From Nevskiaceae bacterium (GTDB lineage: Bacteria; Pseudomonadota; Gammaproteobacteria; Steroidobacterales; Steroidobacteraceae), in NCBI GenBank assembly GCA_024234075.1, contig JACKOV010000005.1:248001-312000 (forward strand): a stretch of DNA of 64,000 bases. Direction: 5' to 3'. Below are positions 18,124-27,002 of the stretch, piece by piece. Position 1 is the stretch's first letter, and each line of letters starts with the position of its first letter. A program made the position numbers and the translations under genes. A model generated the notes under the pieces. It did not search any database. It saw nothing but the letters and a program-made list of their open reading frames with translations, and was not told the DNA's origin.

Positions 18124-18153
18124 TTGACACCCCCGAGCGCGCTGTGCGAGTTT
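18124..18153 (+). promoter_or_regulatory. candidate promoter of the riboswitch-led operon
   Basis: A perfect TTGACA stands at 18124-18129. The region at the proper distance (18147-18153) is only a weak -10 (GAGTTT-like). Transcription from here would begin just before the aptamer at 18164, as expected for riboswitch leaders. Confidence 0.4.
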
Positions 18154-18163
18154 TACAAATGTA

Positions 18164-18252
18164 AGGTCCGGGCAAACCCGTCGCGAGGCGGGGACGCAAA
18201 GCTTCCGATCCGCGTCGTGCGCTTGCGCCGACGAGGACAGCGGGGTTGCCGG
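18164..18252 (+). promoter_or_regulatory. cyclic di-GMP-I (GEMM) riboswitch aptamer
   Basis: The core matches the GEMM-I consensus segment by segment: GGGCAAACC, a stem capped by a GCGA GNRA tetraloop (CCCGTC/GGCGGG), GGGACGCAAAGC, a second variable hairpin, and the 3' receptor side CAGCGGGGTTGCCGG. These are the bases that bind c-di-GMP and dock the tetraloop in the Vibrio cholerae Vc2 aptamer. It lies on the same strand as, and about 140 bases upstream of, the TlpA-like gene that opens the nine-gene ExbB/ExbD/TPR run. Confidence 0.92.
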
Positions 18253-18394
18253 CCTGCGGGTGAGTTTGGTCGCTTGCACCGTGGGTCGTTTCGCCGACTG
18301 TTGCCGCATCGTTGAGTCGCGGCCCGGCGGGCTTCTGCGTCCATTGCGACACCAACCGGAACCGCGAGGGTCCGATTCCAGGCGGCATCTGACG

Positions 18395-18907
18395 ATGGGC
18401 GCATTGATGACAAATCGGCGTTGGCGCGCAGCGGTGGCGCTGCTTGTGTGGGCTGCGGGCAGCAGCATGGCGGCAGCCGGAACGCCGGGCACGCCGGCGC
18501 CCGATTTCGTGCTGCGTTCGGCTGCCGGTCCCAACCTGCGCCTCTCCGAGAATCGCGGCGATGTCGTCGTGCTGTCGTTCTGGTCGAGCCGCTGCAATGT
18601 CTGCCGCGCGCAGCTTGCCGAGCTCGATCGGCTCTATGCGACCTACCGTCCAGCCGGCTTCGTGGTGTTCGGCGTCAACGTCGACGACGATGCCGCGGCG
18701 GCCCGGGAATTTGCCGCTGCGCAGAAACTACAGTTCCCGATGTTGTTCGACCCTGCCAAATCCGTCGCGCGCGCCTATCGGGTGGATGCGTTGCCGATGC
18801 TGGTCGCCATCGACCGCTTCGGTTCCATCCGCCATGTCAGCCGCAGCGACAAGTCCACCGCTGTCACCGACTACATCCCGGTGCTACGCACGCTGATCGA
18901 CGAATGA
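18395..18907 (+). CDS. TlpA-like exported redoxin with atypical CxxC
   Basis: A 170-residue exported protein: signal peptide at about residues 5-28, then a redoxin domain. The active site reads FWSSRCNVC (Cys67 and Cys70), so the usual Trp before the first Cys is Arg and the dipeptide between the cysteines is Asn-Val, suggesting an unusual redox potential or partner. The cis-Pro loop ALPMLVAIDR is kept. It is the first gene after the c-di-GMP riboswitch and overlaps the next gene by four bases (ATGA). An ATG at 18407 (MTNRR) is an alternative start. Confidence 0.85.
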   Translation: MGALMTNRRWRAAVALLVWAAGSSMAAAGTPGTPAPDFVLRSAAGPNLRLSENRGDVVVLSFWSSRCNVCRAQLAELDRLYATYRPAGFVVFGVNVDDDAAAAREFAAAQKLQFPMLFDPAKSVARAYRVDALPMLVAIDRFGSIRHVSRSDKSTAVTDYIPVLRTLIDE

Positions 18908-19668
18908 GCACTCGCCCTATGCGCAAACGCAATGTCCAAGCCATCGGCCGCCCGATTGTGGCCCGATTCTCCAGCCGCGATCCCAGGCGCTCGCCGTTGT
19001 TGCTGGCCGCCGCACTGGCCTTGCTGGCGACGCTGTTGCTGCTTGGGCCGCTGGCGGTGCGTGCCCAGGATGCTGTCTCGGCGGCACCGGCCGCCGTGGT
19101 CTGGGGCGGGGAGGCCAAGGCGGTCGCCACGCCATCGGCCGAACCGGTCGCGGCTGCCGACACAGCGGTTGCTACCGCCGCCGACATGCCGGCCCAAACG
19201 CCGGCCCAAACGCCGGTGGATGCGCGCGGCATCGACGAGCAGACCCAGCAGCTCAAGAAGGATGCGATCGATCTGAACCGCGAGCTGTTCATGCTCGAGG
19301 AAGAGCTGCTGTTCCCGGCCAATACCCAGGTCGCGGTGTTCGTGTCGATGGATGTCGGCGAGTTCTTCGCGCTCGACTCCCTGCAGCTGCGGGTCGACGA
19401 TCGCGAGGTCGCGAACTACCTCTATACCGAGCGCGAGGCCGAGGCGTTGCTGAAGGGCGGTGTACACCGCGCCTATCTGGGCAACCTCAAGGTCGGCGAG
19501 CACGAAATGGTGGCGATCTTCACCGGCAAGGGCCCGAACCAGCGCGACTATCGTCGCGGTGCGACGCTGAAGTTCAACAAGGCCGTCGGTGCCAAGTATC
19601 TCGAGCTGAAGATCACCGACCGCCAGCGTCGCGCCCAGCCCGAGTTCGAGATCAAGGATTGGGAGTGA
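18904..19668 (+). CDS. exported protein of the ExbB/TPR operon, function unknown
   Basis: A 254-residue protein with a signal anchor or signal peptide at about residues 30-55 and an Ala/Pro-rich linker at about 55-108. A compact C-terminal domain of about 140 residues follows, starting with a helix rich in Leu/Glu (LNRELFMLEEELLFP) and then a beta-rich part (VAVFVSMDVGEFFALDSLQL, YLGNLKVGEHEMVAIFTG). Similar proteins sit beside ExbB/ExbD and TPR genes in other gammaproteobacteria to my recollection. The domain looks like a small periplasmic sandwich. ATGA overlap upstream and GTGA overlap downstream show tight coupling. Confidence 0.72.
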   Translation: MSTRPMRKRNVQAIGRPIVARFSSRDPRRSPLLLAAALALLATLLLLGPLAVRAQDAVSAAPAAVVWGGEAKAVATPSAEPVAAADTAVATAADMPAQTPAQTPVDARGIDEQTQQLKKDAIDLNRELFMLEEELLFPANTQVAVFVSMDVGEFFALDSLQLRVDDREVANYLYTEREAEALLKGGVHRAYLGNLKVGEHEMVAIFTGKGPNQRDYRRGATLKFNKAVGAKYLELKITDRQRRAQPEFEIKDWE

Positions 19669-21662
19669 TCGGGACTCTCCCAGTGCGCCACGTATCCGTA
19701 TTCAGTTCGATGGCCGTCGCCATCGCCGCCGCGCTGGCATCCGGCAGTGCGGCGGCGGCGACCGCTGCGGTGGCTGCGCCCTCCGACAAACTGCCGGTCA
19801 CGCATGTTCGCGACCTCAGTTACGGTGATGCGCTGTTCTATTTCTACCAGGGCGAGAGTTTCGAGGCGCTGACGCGGCTTGGCGCCTATTCGGAGTGGGG
19901 TCGCGTGCCGAGCCACGAAGCCGAGGCGCAGTTGCTGCTCGGCGGGTTGTACCTGGAGCTGGGGCTGCACAACGAGGCCGGGGAGCGCTTCGAGAAGCTG
20001 CTGACGCAGGATGTGCCGCTCGCGGTCCGCAACCGTGCTTGGTTCTACCTTGCGAAGGTCTGGTACGTGCGTGGTTACGACCAGCGGGCCGAGGAGACCG
20101 TGCGGCGCCTGGCCGGTCAACTGCCGCCGGTGCTCGAGTCCGAGCGCATGCATCTGCTCTCGAACGTGTTGATGCGCCAAGGCCGCTTCGCCGAAGCTGC
20201 GGCGGTGCTCGATGGCTGGCAGGGTCCGCAGGACTGGGCGGCGTTCGCACGCTTCAATCTCGGTGCGGCACTGATTCGCGACAACCAGTTGCATGCGGGT
20301 GCGCGTTATCTCGATGCGGTGGGGATGCTGCAGACCCGGGATCCGGAACTGCTCGCGCTGCGCGACCGTGCCAACCTGACGCTCGGCATCGCCTATCTAC
20401 AGGCCAGCGAGCCGGCCAACGCCAAATCGGTACTGCAGCGGGTCCGGCTAGATGGCTCCTACGCCAATCGGGCGCTGCTCGGCGTGGGTTGGGCCGAAGC
20501 CGAATTGAATGATCCGCGGGCCGCGTTGACGCCCTGGCTGGAGCTCCGGGACCGCAACCTGCGCGATGCGGCGGTACAGGAAGCCTGGCTGGCCGTGCCC
20601 TACGCCTTCACCAAGCTCGAAGCGCCGGCGCAGGCTGCCGAGTATTACGAGGCGGCAGTGCTGGCGTTCGCGGAGGAACGTACCCGGATCGAGCAGTCGA
20701 TCGAACGTATTCGTGGCGGAGGGTTGCTCGACGGCATTCTCGAGAAGGAAGCCGCCGGTGGCAGCTACGGCTGGTTCTGGCAGCTCAAGGATCTGCCCGA
20801 CGCCCCCGAGTCGCGCTATCTGTACGAGGTGCTGGCCAGCCACGATTTCCAGGAAGGACTGAAGAACTACCGCGACCTGGTCTATCTCGAACAGATGCTG
20901 GCGCGCTGGTCGAGCGATTTCGATGCCTACCGGAGCATGATCGACACCCGCCAACAGGCATTTGCCGAGAGGCTGCCACGGGCCGACGAACTGCTCGCAC
21001 GCGGCAGTGCCGAAACCCTCGGACAGCAGCGCGATGCGATCGAGTCGCGGCTCAATGCCGTGGATGCTGCGCGCGATGTGGCCGCGCTGGGCAGTGCCGA
21101 GCAGCGCGACCAGTGGGCGCGCATCCTGCGGGCCGAGCAGGCGCTCGAAGAAGCCCCGCACGATGAACAGACCGAGGCATTGCGCGAGCGTCTGCGACTG
21201 GTCAAAGGCGCGTTGTACTGGCGGCTCGACGAAAACTACCGCGCGGCGATGTTCGGGCAGCGGCGGGCGTTGCGCGAGGTCGATGGCCTGCTGCGCGAAA
21301 CGCAGGATAGCTGGCAGCGGCTCGGCCGTGCACGGGCCAGCGTGCCGACCAACACGGCGGAGTTCGGTCTGCGCGTCGATGCGGCGCGGCAGAGGCTGGA
21401 GGCGATCCAGCAGCGTCTCGCTGCGGCCAAGCTGCGCCAGAACCAGTATCTCGCAGAGGTTGCGATTCAGGCGCTCGATGCCCAGAAGCAACGCCTGGGT
21501 ACCTATCAGGTGCAGGCCCGTTTCGCCTTGGCGGCGATCTACGACCGGGCTGCGATGCCGGCGCCGCGGGAAGCCGGCCAGAGCGGATCTGCAGCCGTTG
21601 ATGCAGGACCGCGGACCGTGGAGCCCGCGGCGGCGGCACCGATCGAAGGAGGTGCGCCGTGA
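19665..21662 (+). CDS. large exported TPR-like repeat protein (GltD/GltE-type, inferred)
   Basis: A 665-residue protein with a signal peptide (about residues 8-33) followed by helical tetratricopeptide-like repeats over about residues 45-330 (AEAQLLLGGLYLELGLHNEAGERF, AWFYLAKVWYVRGYDQRAEE). The second half is long, helical and charged, probably coiled coil. I start it at the GTG forming a four-base overlap with the previous stop (GTGA); an upstream TTG at 19659 is less likely. It probably builds a periplasmic scaffold of the ExbB/ExbD machine, by analogy with TPR proteins of the Myxococcus Glt/Nfs systems. Confidence 0.8.
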   Translation: MIGTLPVRHVSVFSSMAVAIAAALASGSAAAATAAVAAPSDKLPVTHVRDLSYGDALFYFYQGESFEALTRLGAYSEWGRVPSHEAEAQLLLGGLYLELGLHNEAGERFEKLLTQDVPLAVRNRAWFYLAKVWYVRGYDQRAEETVRRLAGQLPPVLESERMHLLSNVLMRQGRFAEAAAVLDGWQGPQDWAAFARFNLGAALIRDNQLHAGARYLDAVGMLQTRDPELLALRDRANLTLGIAYLQASEPANAKSVLQRVRLDGSYANRALLGVGWAEAELNDPRAALTPWLELRDRNLRDAAVQEAWLAVPYAFTKLEAPAQAAEYYEAAVLAFAEERTRIEQSIERIRGGGLLDGILEKEAAGGSYGWFWQLKDLPDAPESRYLYEVLASHDFQEGLKNYRDLVYLEQMLARWSSDFDAYRSMIDTRQQAFAERLPRADELLARGSAETLGQQRDAIESRLNAVDAARDVAALGSAEQRDQWARILRAEQALEEAPHDEQTEALRERLRLVKGALYWRLDENYRAAMFGQRRALREVDGLLRETQDSWQRLGRARASVPTNTAEFGLRVDAARQRLEAIQQRLAAAKLRQNQYLAEVAIQALDAQKQRLGTYQVQARFALAAIYDRAAMPAPREAGQSGSAAVDAGPRTVEPAAAAPIEGGAP

Positions 21663-24600
21663 ACCGCGGGTGGGCTGGCAGTCGTCGTTCGCTCGCCAGC
21701 GCCTGGGTCTGCGCGATGGCCGCGACACTGTCGGTGACTGCAGCGGCGGCCGGCAAGGCGGCCAAACCGCCTGCCACGGTCGGCGACCTGTCGCCCCGGC
21801 AGGTCGATATCCGGCCGGAGCAGCGGGTCGAAGCCAGTGCCGAGCGGGCCATCGACAACTATCGGCGCTATCTCGAACAGGAGGGCACCGATCCGGAGCA
21901 GCGGGCCGAAGCGTTGCGACGGCTTGGCGACCTGAATCTCGAAGTCGGCGAGCTGGAACGTATCGAGAGCGAGGTCAGTGCGGTCGATCGCGCCGGTGCG
22001 GAGGCAATCGAGCTCTACACCACGCTGCTCGAGGCCCATCCCGACTATCCGCGCAACGACCAGGTGCTCTACCAGCTGGCGCGCGCTTACGAAACCACGG
22101 GTCAGCCCGACAAGGCGCTGGCCACCCTCGACCAGATGGTCGCTCGCTACCCCGAGCTGGCGCAGCGCGATGAGGTCGAGTTTCGTCGCGGCGAGATCCT
22201 GTTTTCGGCGCAGCGCTACGCCGAGGCCGAACAGGCCTATCAGCGGGCGCTCGAGCGGGGGCCGGACGGCGCGTTCTATTCGCAAAGCCTGTACAAGCAC
22301 GGCTGGTCGCTGTTCAAGCAGGGCCGCAACGAGGAGTCGCTGCCGTCGTTCGCGCGGGTGCTCGATGCCAACCTGACCGACCCGGTCGATGGCCGGCGCC
22401 TGCGTGCGATCGACAAGATGTCGCGGCCCGATCGCGAGCTGGTCGAAGACAGCCTGCGGGTCATGAGCATCACCTTCTCGTATCTCGACGGCGCCGCATC
22501 GGTCGATCAGTTCATCACCCGGCACGGCGGTCCGCCGTATTCCTATCTGCTGTATGCGCGGCTCGGCGATCTGTACGTCGAAAAGCAGCGTTACCAGGAT
22601 GCGGCCGATGCCTATCGCGCCTTCGTCGCCCGTGAGCCGGCGGACGAAAACGCGCCGCTGCTGGCCATGCAGGCGATCGAGGCCTATCGCAAGGGTGGCT
22701 TCGATCAGCTGGTGCTCGAGGGCAAGCGCGACTACGTCGAGCGTTACAACTTTGCCGGCAGCTTCTGGCAGGCGCGGCAGCGCGCCGACTATCCGCAGGT
22801 GGTCGCCGAGCTGAAGACCAACATGAAGGATGTCGCGACCTACTATCACGCGACGGCCCAGAAATCGAAGCGTGCGGACGACTTCCAGGCTGCGGCCCGC
22901 TGGTATCGCGACTATCTCGGGTCGTTCCCGGACGATCCGGAGTCGGCGGCGACCAACTACCTGCTCGCCGAGACACTGTTCGAGAGCGGCAACTATGCCG
23001 ATGCCGCGATCGAGTACCAGCGGACCGCCTACGATTATCCGACGGGCCCGAAATCGGCGGAAGCAGCCTATGCCGCGCTCGGTGCGCTGGAGAAGCAGCG
23101 CACCGCAGCAGCGGCCGGCCCGGCCCGGGACGAGGTCGTGGCGCACCAGGTCGAGGCGGGCATCCGCTTCGCGCAGGCCTTCCCGGAGCATCCGGACAGC
23201 GGCGGCGTGATCACCCGCGCGGCTCAGGATGTCTTCGATCGCAAGGATCTGCCGCGCGCGATCGAGATCGCCAATCTCGTGCTTGCGCACCAGCCGCCGG
23301 TCGATGCGGCCAAGCAGCGTGTTGCCTGGACGATCATCGGTCAGGCCAGCTTCGAGCAGGGTGATTTCCTGCGCGCCGAGGCGGCTTACCAACAGGCCCG
23401 TGAGCTGGCGCCGGCCAACGATCCGCTGCGCAGGGATCTGTCCGAGCGTCTGGCAGCCTCGGTTTACAAGCAGGCCGAGGAACGGCGCAGCGAGGGCGAT
23501 AGCGCGGGGGCGGTCGACGCCTTCCTGCGGGCCGCGGCGCTGTCGCCCGATCCGGCGGTACGCGCGACGGCGGAGTTCGACGCGGCAGCCCAGCTCCTGA
23601 CGCTCAAGCAGTGGGAGCGCGCGATTCCGGTGCTGGAGAGCTACCGCCGCAACTATCCGCGCGATGCGCGCCAGGGCGAAGTGACCCGCAATCTTGCCGT
23701 GGCCTATGGCGAAGCGGGGCGCGCGGGCGAGGCTGCAGCAGAGTTCGAGCGCATCGCCGCCAATCCTGCGGAGGAGCGCGAGGTCCGGCGCGAAGCGTTG
23801 CAGTCCGCGGCCGACCTGTATGCCAAGGCCGGCGATCGGGCACGCTCGGCGGCAGTGCTGGAACGCTTCGTCAAGGAATTCCCGCTGCCGTTGGGTCCTG
23901 CAGTCGAGGCCCGGCAGAGACTGGCGGAGTACGCGCAGGCCAGCGGCAATGCCGCAAGACTTGAGTTCTGGCAGCGCGAGATCGTCAAGGCCGACGCGAA
24001 CGCCGGTGCCGAGCGCACCGACCGGACGCGCTATCTCGCCGGCAAGGCTCAGCTTGCGCTGGCGACACCTGCGCGCGATGCGTTCCGCAAAGTGCGGCTG
24101 GTTGCCCCGCTCAACAAAAGCCTGACTGCCAAGCGCAAGGCACTCGATACCGCATTGCAGGCGTATCGCAATGCAGTCGACTACCGAGTCAACGAAGTCA
24201 CGGCTGCCGCGACCTACGAGATGGCCGAGCTGTACCGCACGCTCGGCCGCGACGTGATGGCCTCGGAACGACCCCGTGGCCTCAGCGCCGACGAGCGTGA
24301 GCAGTACGACACCTTGCTCGAAGAGCAGGCTTTCCCGTTCGAGGAGCAGTCGATCGAATTGCACCTGGTCAATGCGGCCCGCATTCGCGACGGCTATTTC
24401 GACGATTCGGTGCAGCGCAGCTACGCGGCGCTGGCCGAGTTCAAGCCGGCACGCTACGGCAAGACCGAAATCGGAACGGATCTGGCGGTGCGCCTGGCGA
24501 CTGCGGCTCCCCGGGTGCGGGAGACCGCCACGGAAGCTTTGTCCAGGCGTACGGCCGGCGATCTCGCTGCTGCGCAGCAGGGGTTGCAACAGGCCGCCGA

Positions 24601-25006
24601 GCAGGCGGGTTCCGATCCGGCGCTCTGGACCGAGCTTGGCCTGGTGCAGCGTCTGCGAGCCGAGCTCGAGGGCGCCAGGGCGTCCTACGGCCGGGCGCTC
24701 GCGGCCGATCCGGGCTATGTACCCGCACTGCGCAACCTGGCTGTGCTGCTCGATCTCTATATGGACGACCCGGTGCAAGCGCTGCCTTATTTCGAGCAGT
24801 GCCAGGCCGCATCGGGCGAGGACAAGCAGTTGAATTCCTGGCTGATCGATGTGCGCCAACGCGCCGGGCGGGCAGGCGCGGCGACTACACCCGCTGCGGG
24901 TGAGGGCGGAGCGGCCGGTGAGAGTGACACTGCGCCGGCCGGCGATATCGCGCCGCCGGCCGCGGCTCGACTTCCGCAGGGTGCACCGACGGAGAGGTCC
25001 GCATGA
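21659..25006 (+). CDS. very large exported TPR-repeat scaffold protein
   Basis: A 1115-residue exported protein with a signal peptide at about residues 8-35. Tetratricopeptide repeats cover most of the rest, for example VLYQLARAYETTGQPDKALATL, FRRGEILFSAQRYAEAEQAY and LWTELGLVQRLRAELEGARASYGRAL. The tail of about 60 residues is Ala/Gly-rich. It starts at a GTG overlapping the previous stop (GTGA) with GGAGG just upstream, and itself overlaps the next gene by ATGA. As a protein-interaction scaffold it likely spans the periplasm with its TPR neighbour. Confidence 0.85.
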   Translation: MNRGWAGSRRSLASAWVCAMAATLSVTAAAAGKAAKPPATVGDLSPRQVDIRPEQRVEASAERAIDNYRRYLEQEGTDPEQRAEALRRLGDLNLEVGELERIESEVSAVDRAGAEAIELYTTLLEAHPDYPRNDQVLYQLARAYETTGQPDKALATLDQMVARYPELAQRDEVEFRRGEILFSAQRYAEAEQAYQRALERGPDGAFYSQSLYKHGWSLFKQGRNEESLPSFARVLDANLTDPVDGRRLRAIDKMSRPDRELVEDSLRVMSITFSYLDGAASVDQFITRHGGPPYSYLLYARLGDLYVEKQRYQDAADAYRAFVAREPADENAPLLAMQAIEAYRKGGFDQLVLEGKRDYVERYNFAGSFWQARQRADYPQVVAELKTNMKDVATYYHATAQKSKRADDFQAAARWYRDYLGSFPDDPESAATNYLLAETLFESGNYADAAIEYQRTAYDYPTGPKSAEAAYAALGALEKQRTAAAAGPARDEVVAHQVEAGIRFAQAFPEHPDSGGVITRAAQDVFDRKDLPRAIEIANLVLAHQPPVDAAKQRVAWTIIGQASFEQGDFLRAEAAYQQARELAPANDPLRRDLSERLAASVYKQAEERRSEGDSAGAVDAFLRAAALSPDPAVRATAEFDAAAQLLTLKQWERAIPVLESYRRNYPRDARQGEVTRNLAVAYGEAGRAGEAAAEFERIAANPAEEREVRREALQSAADLYAKAGDRARSAAVLERFVKEFPLPLGPAVEARQRLAEYAQASGNAARLEFWQREIVKADANAGAERTDRTRYLAGKAQLALATPARDAFRKVRLVAPLNKSLTAKRKALDTALQAYRNAVDYRVNEVTAAATYEMAELYRTLGRDVMASERPRGLSADEREQYDTLLEEQAFPFEEQSIELHLVNAARIRDGYFDDSVQRSYAALAEFKPARYGKTEIGTDLAVRLATAAPRVRETATEALSRRTAGDLAAAQQGLQQAAEQAGSDPALWTELGLVQRLRAELEGARASYGRALAADPGYVPALRNLAVLLDLYMDDPVQALPYFEQCQAASGEDKQLNSWLIDVRQRAGRAGAATTPAAGEGGAAGESDTAPAGDIAPPAAARLPQGAPTERSA

Positions 25007-25590
25007 ACGTCATGACGAAGCCGTCGTTCAGGTTGCCGCGCGGTGCAGCCGTGCCGATGCTCGCGGTCGCCGCCGCGTTCGCTGCGGCGAGCGCATTCGC
25101 GCAGTCCGCTGCTTCGTCCCCAGCCAGCCAGGCGACGGGTACGGCGCCGCAACAGGCCGCTGAGATCGGGCCGAGGGTCGATACCTCTGCGGTGCCGCCC
25201 CGCAACGCCGCGGCCGCAGCAGCCCCCGGCAGGGCGGCCGATGGCACGGAGGTCGCCGCCCGCCGTGCTGCGCCCGCAGCCGGCAATCCGGCGGCCCGGC
25301 CAGACGCCGGCGCCACGGCCGCGCGCAGTGCGCGCGTCATGGACCGTGTCGACCTGGAGGCCTCGCAGATCACCGGCAACCGCGAACTGCCCCGCGTGCT
25401 CTATATCGTGCCCTGGCGTGCGCCCCAGGCCGGAGAACTGGACGGGCGGCCGGTCAACAGCCTGCTCAACGAGCTGACCCGGCCGGTCGATCGCGACGTG
25501 TTCCGCCGTGAAAACCGTTATTTCAATGCGCTGCAGGCCCAGTCGCCGAATGCCGACGCCGCTGCCGGCAACGAAGGTCTTGAGAAATGA
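25003..25590 (+). CDS. small exported protein of the ExbB/TPR operon, function unknown
   Basis: A 195-residue protein with a signal peptide (about residues 14-33), then an ~80-residue Ala/Pro-rich disordered linker. A conserved-looking C-terminal unit of about 85 residues contains VDLEASQITGNRELPRVLYI, VPWR and RPVDRDVFRRENRYF. No named domain is recognised. The pattern, a flexible tether plus a short ordered end, suits a linker or partner of the TPR scaffolds. ATGA overlap with the preceding gene shows translational coupling. Confidence 0.68.
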   Translation: MNVMTKPSFRLPRGAAVPMLAVAAAFAAASAFAQSAASSPASQATGTAPQQAAEIGPRVDTSAVPPRNAAAAAAPGRAADGTEVAARRAAPAAGNPAARPDAGATAARSARVMDRVDLEASQITGNRELPRVLYIVPWRAPQAGELDGRPVNSLLNELTRPVDRDVFRRENRYFNALQAQSPNADAAAGNEGLEK

Positions 25591-25688
25591 GTCTTGGTTT
25601 TTAACCGTCAGCAAAGGCATGCTTGAAACGCTTGCTTTCCCGGGAGGGCGCCTGCCTGCCCCCTGTCCCGCCAGAGGAGTGATCATCC
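25591..25688 (+). other. short gap inside the operon
   Basis: Ninety-eight bases separate the scaffold genes from the motor genes, the largest gap in the run. I see no clear terminator or promoter; a GAGGAG near 25674-25679 serves as ribosome site for the ExbB gene. Confidence 0.4.
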
Positions 25689-26420
25689 GTGGAGTTCTTC
25701 AAAGTCGCCGTCAATTTCTTCCGTGATGGCGGGTTCTTCCTGTACCCGCTGGCACTGATCTTCGTGGTCGGTGTCGCGATCTCGATCGAGCGCTGGTTCT
25801 ACCTTTCGAAGGAAACGGTCAAGAACCGCGCGCTCTGGGACGAAATCACGCCGCTGCTGCAACAGGGCAACTTCCGCCAGGCGCTGCAGGTGGCGCAGGG
25901 TTCGGATGCGCAGGTGGCTACGGTGCTGAAGTACGGCATCGCCCGCATCCAGCATGCGCGTCGCCGTGAGGACATCGAGAAGGCCATGGAAGAAAGCCTG
26001 CTCGAGATCGTGCCGCGACTCGAAAAGCGCACGCACTATCTCTCGTCGCTCGCCAACATCGGCATGCTGGTCGGCCTGCTGGGCACGATCATCGGCCTGA
26101 TCGCGGCATTCTCCGCCGTGGCCACCGCGAACCCGGCCGAGAAGGCGAACCTGCTGTCGGCCGCGATTTCGGTAGCGATGAACAACACGGCTTCGGGCCT
26201 GTTCGTCGCCATCACGCTGCTGTTCACGCACATGATCCTCGAGACCAAGACCACGTCGCTGGTCGACAGCCTCGAGATCGCGGTCGTCAAGTTCCTGAAC
26301 GCGATTACCGAGCGTCAGGGAGACGCGGCGGCGGCTGCTCCGGCCGTGGCTTCAAAGGCTGCGCCGCAGGTTCCGCCTCGTCCCGCGCCGCCGGGCGCTC
26401 CGGCTCGCAGCCCGGCCTGA
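25689..26420 (+). CDS. MotA/TolQ/ExbB-family proton channel subunit (AglR-like)
   Basis: A 243-residue inner-membrane protein with three transmembrane segments at about residues 13-33, 118-140 and 165-188. The conserved ExbB/TolQ region is present (SLANIGMLVGLLGTIIGLI, then NNTASGLFVAI). The cytoplasmic loop lies between segments 1 and 2, and the last ~30 residues are Ala/Pro-rich. With two ExbD proteins following, it forms a proton-driven stator. The start is a GTG with GAGGAG upstream. The closest functional analogies are TolQ, ExbB and AglR; the gene context favours an AglR-like role. Confidence 0.92.
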   Translation: MEFFKVAVNFFRDGGFFLYPLALIFVVGVAISIERWFYLSKETVKNRALWDEITPLLQQGNFRQALQVAQGSDAQVATVLKYGIARIQHARRREDIEKAMEESLLEIVPRLEKRTHYLSSLANIGMLVGLLGTIIGLIAAFSAVATANPAEKANLLSAAISVAMNNTASGLFVAITLLFTHMILETKTTSLVDSLEIAVVKFLNAITERQGDAAAAAPAVASKAAPQVPPRPAPPGAPARSPA

Positions 26421-26438
26421 TCCGGAGGCGGCGCCGCC

Positions 26439-27002
26439 ATGGCCCACTCCAAGCTCGCGAAGCGTGCGCGGCGTAACCACGCACGCTATCGCGGTCGCAA
26501 CGACCTCAACATCGTGCCGATGATCGACATGATGGTGATCCTCGTGTTCTTCCTGATCTTCACGGCCGTGTTCTCCAAGACCACGATCCTGGAGCTGAAT
26601 CTCCCGGCGCCGAATGCCTCTGTGCCCGACCTGCCGGAGGGCTTGCAGCTCGAGGTGATCGTGCGACCGGACCGGATCGAAGTTGCGGACCGGCGTACCG
26701 GGATCCTGAAGTCCTTGCCGAGCCTGCCGTCGGGTTACGACCTGGCCGGCCTGTCCGAGTATCTCAAGGCGGTGAAAGCCAAGTTCCCCGACAAGCTCGA
26801 TTCGAACGTCCTGCTCGCCCCGGACATTCCTTACGACACGCTGGTGCAGGTCATGGACACGGTCCGCGTCTGGGAGCTCGAAGACGGTACCTACCGCAAG
26901 GCAGAGCTGTTCCCCGACATTTCGGTAGGCGAAGCGCCGCTGGTGGGTGATGCACTGCTGAGCGCTGCGCAGATCACGCCGGCTGCAGGAGTTCGTCCAT
27001 GA
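26439..27002 (+). CDS. ExbD/TolR-family stator protein 1 (AglQ/AglS-like)
   Basis: A 187-residue protein with one transmembrane segment at about residues 24-46 containing the proton-carrying Asp30 in NIVPMIDMMVILVFF. A periplasmic ExbD/TolR domain follows, with an extended C-terminal part longer than usual. The N-terminus is strongly basic (AKRARRNHARYRGR). It follows ExbB by 18 bases and overlaps the next ExbD by ATGA. It couples proton flow to movement of the transducer and scaffold proteins. Confidence 0.92.
   Translation: MAHSKLAKRARRNHARYRGRNDLNIVPMIDMMVILVFFLIFTAVFSKTTILELNLPAPNASVPDLPEGLQLEVIVRPDRIEVADRRTGILKSLPSLPSGYDLAGLSEYLKAVKAKFPDKLDSNVLLAPDIPYDTLVQVMDTVRVWELEDGTYRKAELFPDISVGEAPLVGDALLSAAQITPAAGVRP

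Larger units (their letters stand above)
18009..18394 (+). other. 386-base leader region holding a riboswitch
   Basis: The gap between the methyltransferase gene and the TlpA-like gene contains a good -35 hexamer, a c-di-GMP riboswitch and about 140 further bases before the first ATG. I see no unambiguous intrinsic terminator after the aptamer, so control could act through translation, Rho or a structure I could not fold by eye. Confidence 0.7.

Noticed and set aside
21539..24859. 1106-codon open frame on the minus strand opposite the large TPR gene
   Set aside because: The plus-strand frame has clear TPR repeats, a signal peptide and overlapping neighbours. The antisense frame has low-complexity Arg/Leu/Gly composition typical of high-GC shadows and no ribosome site.
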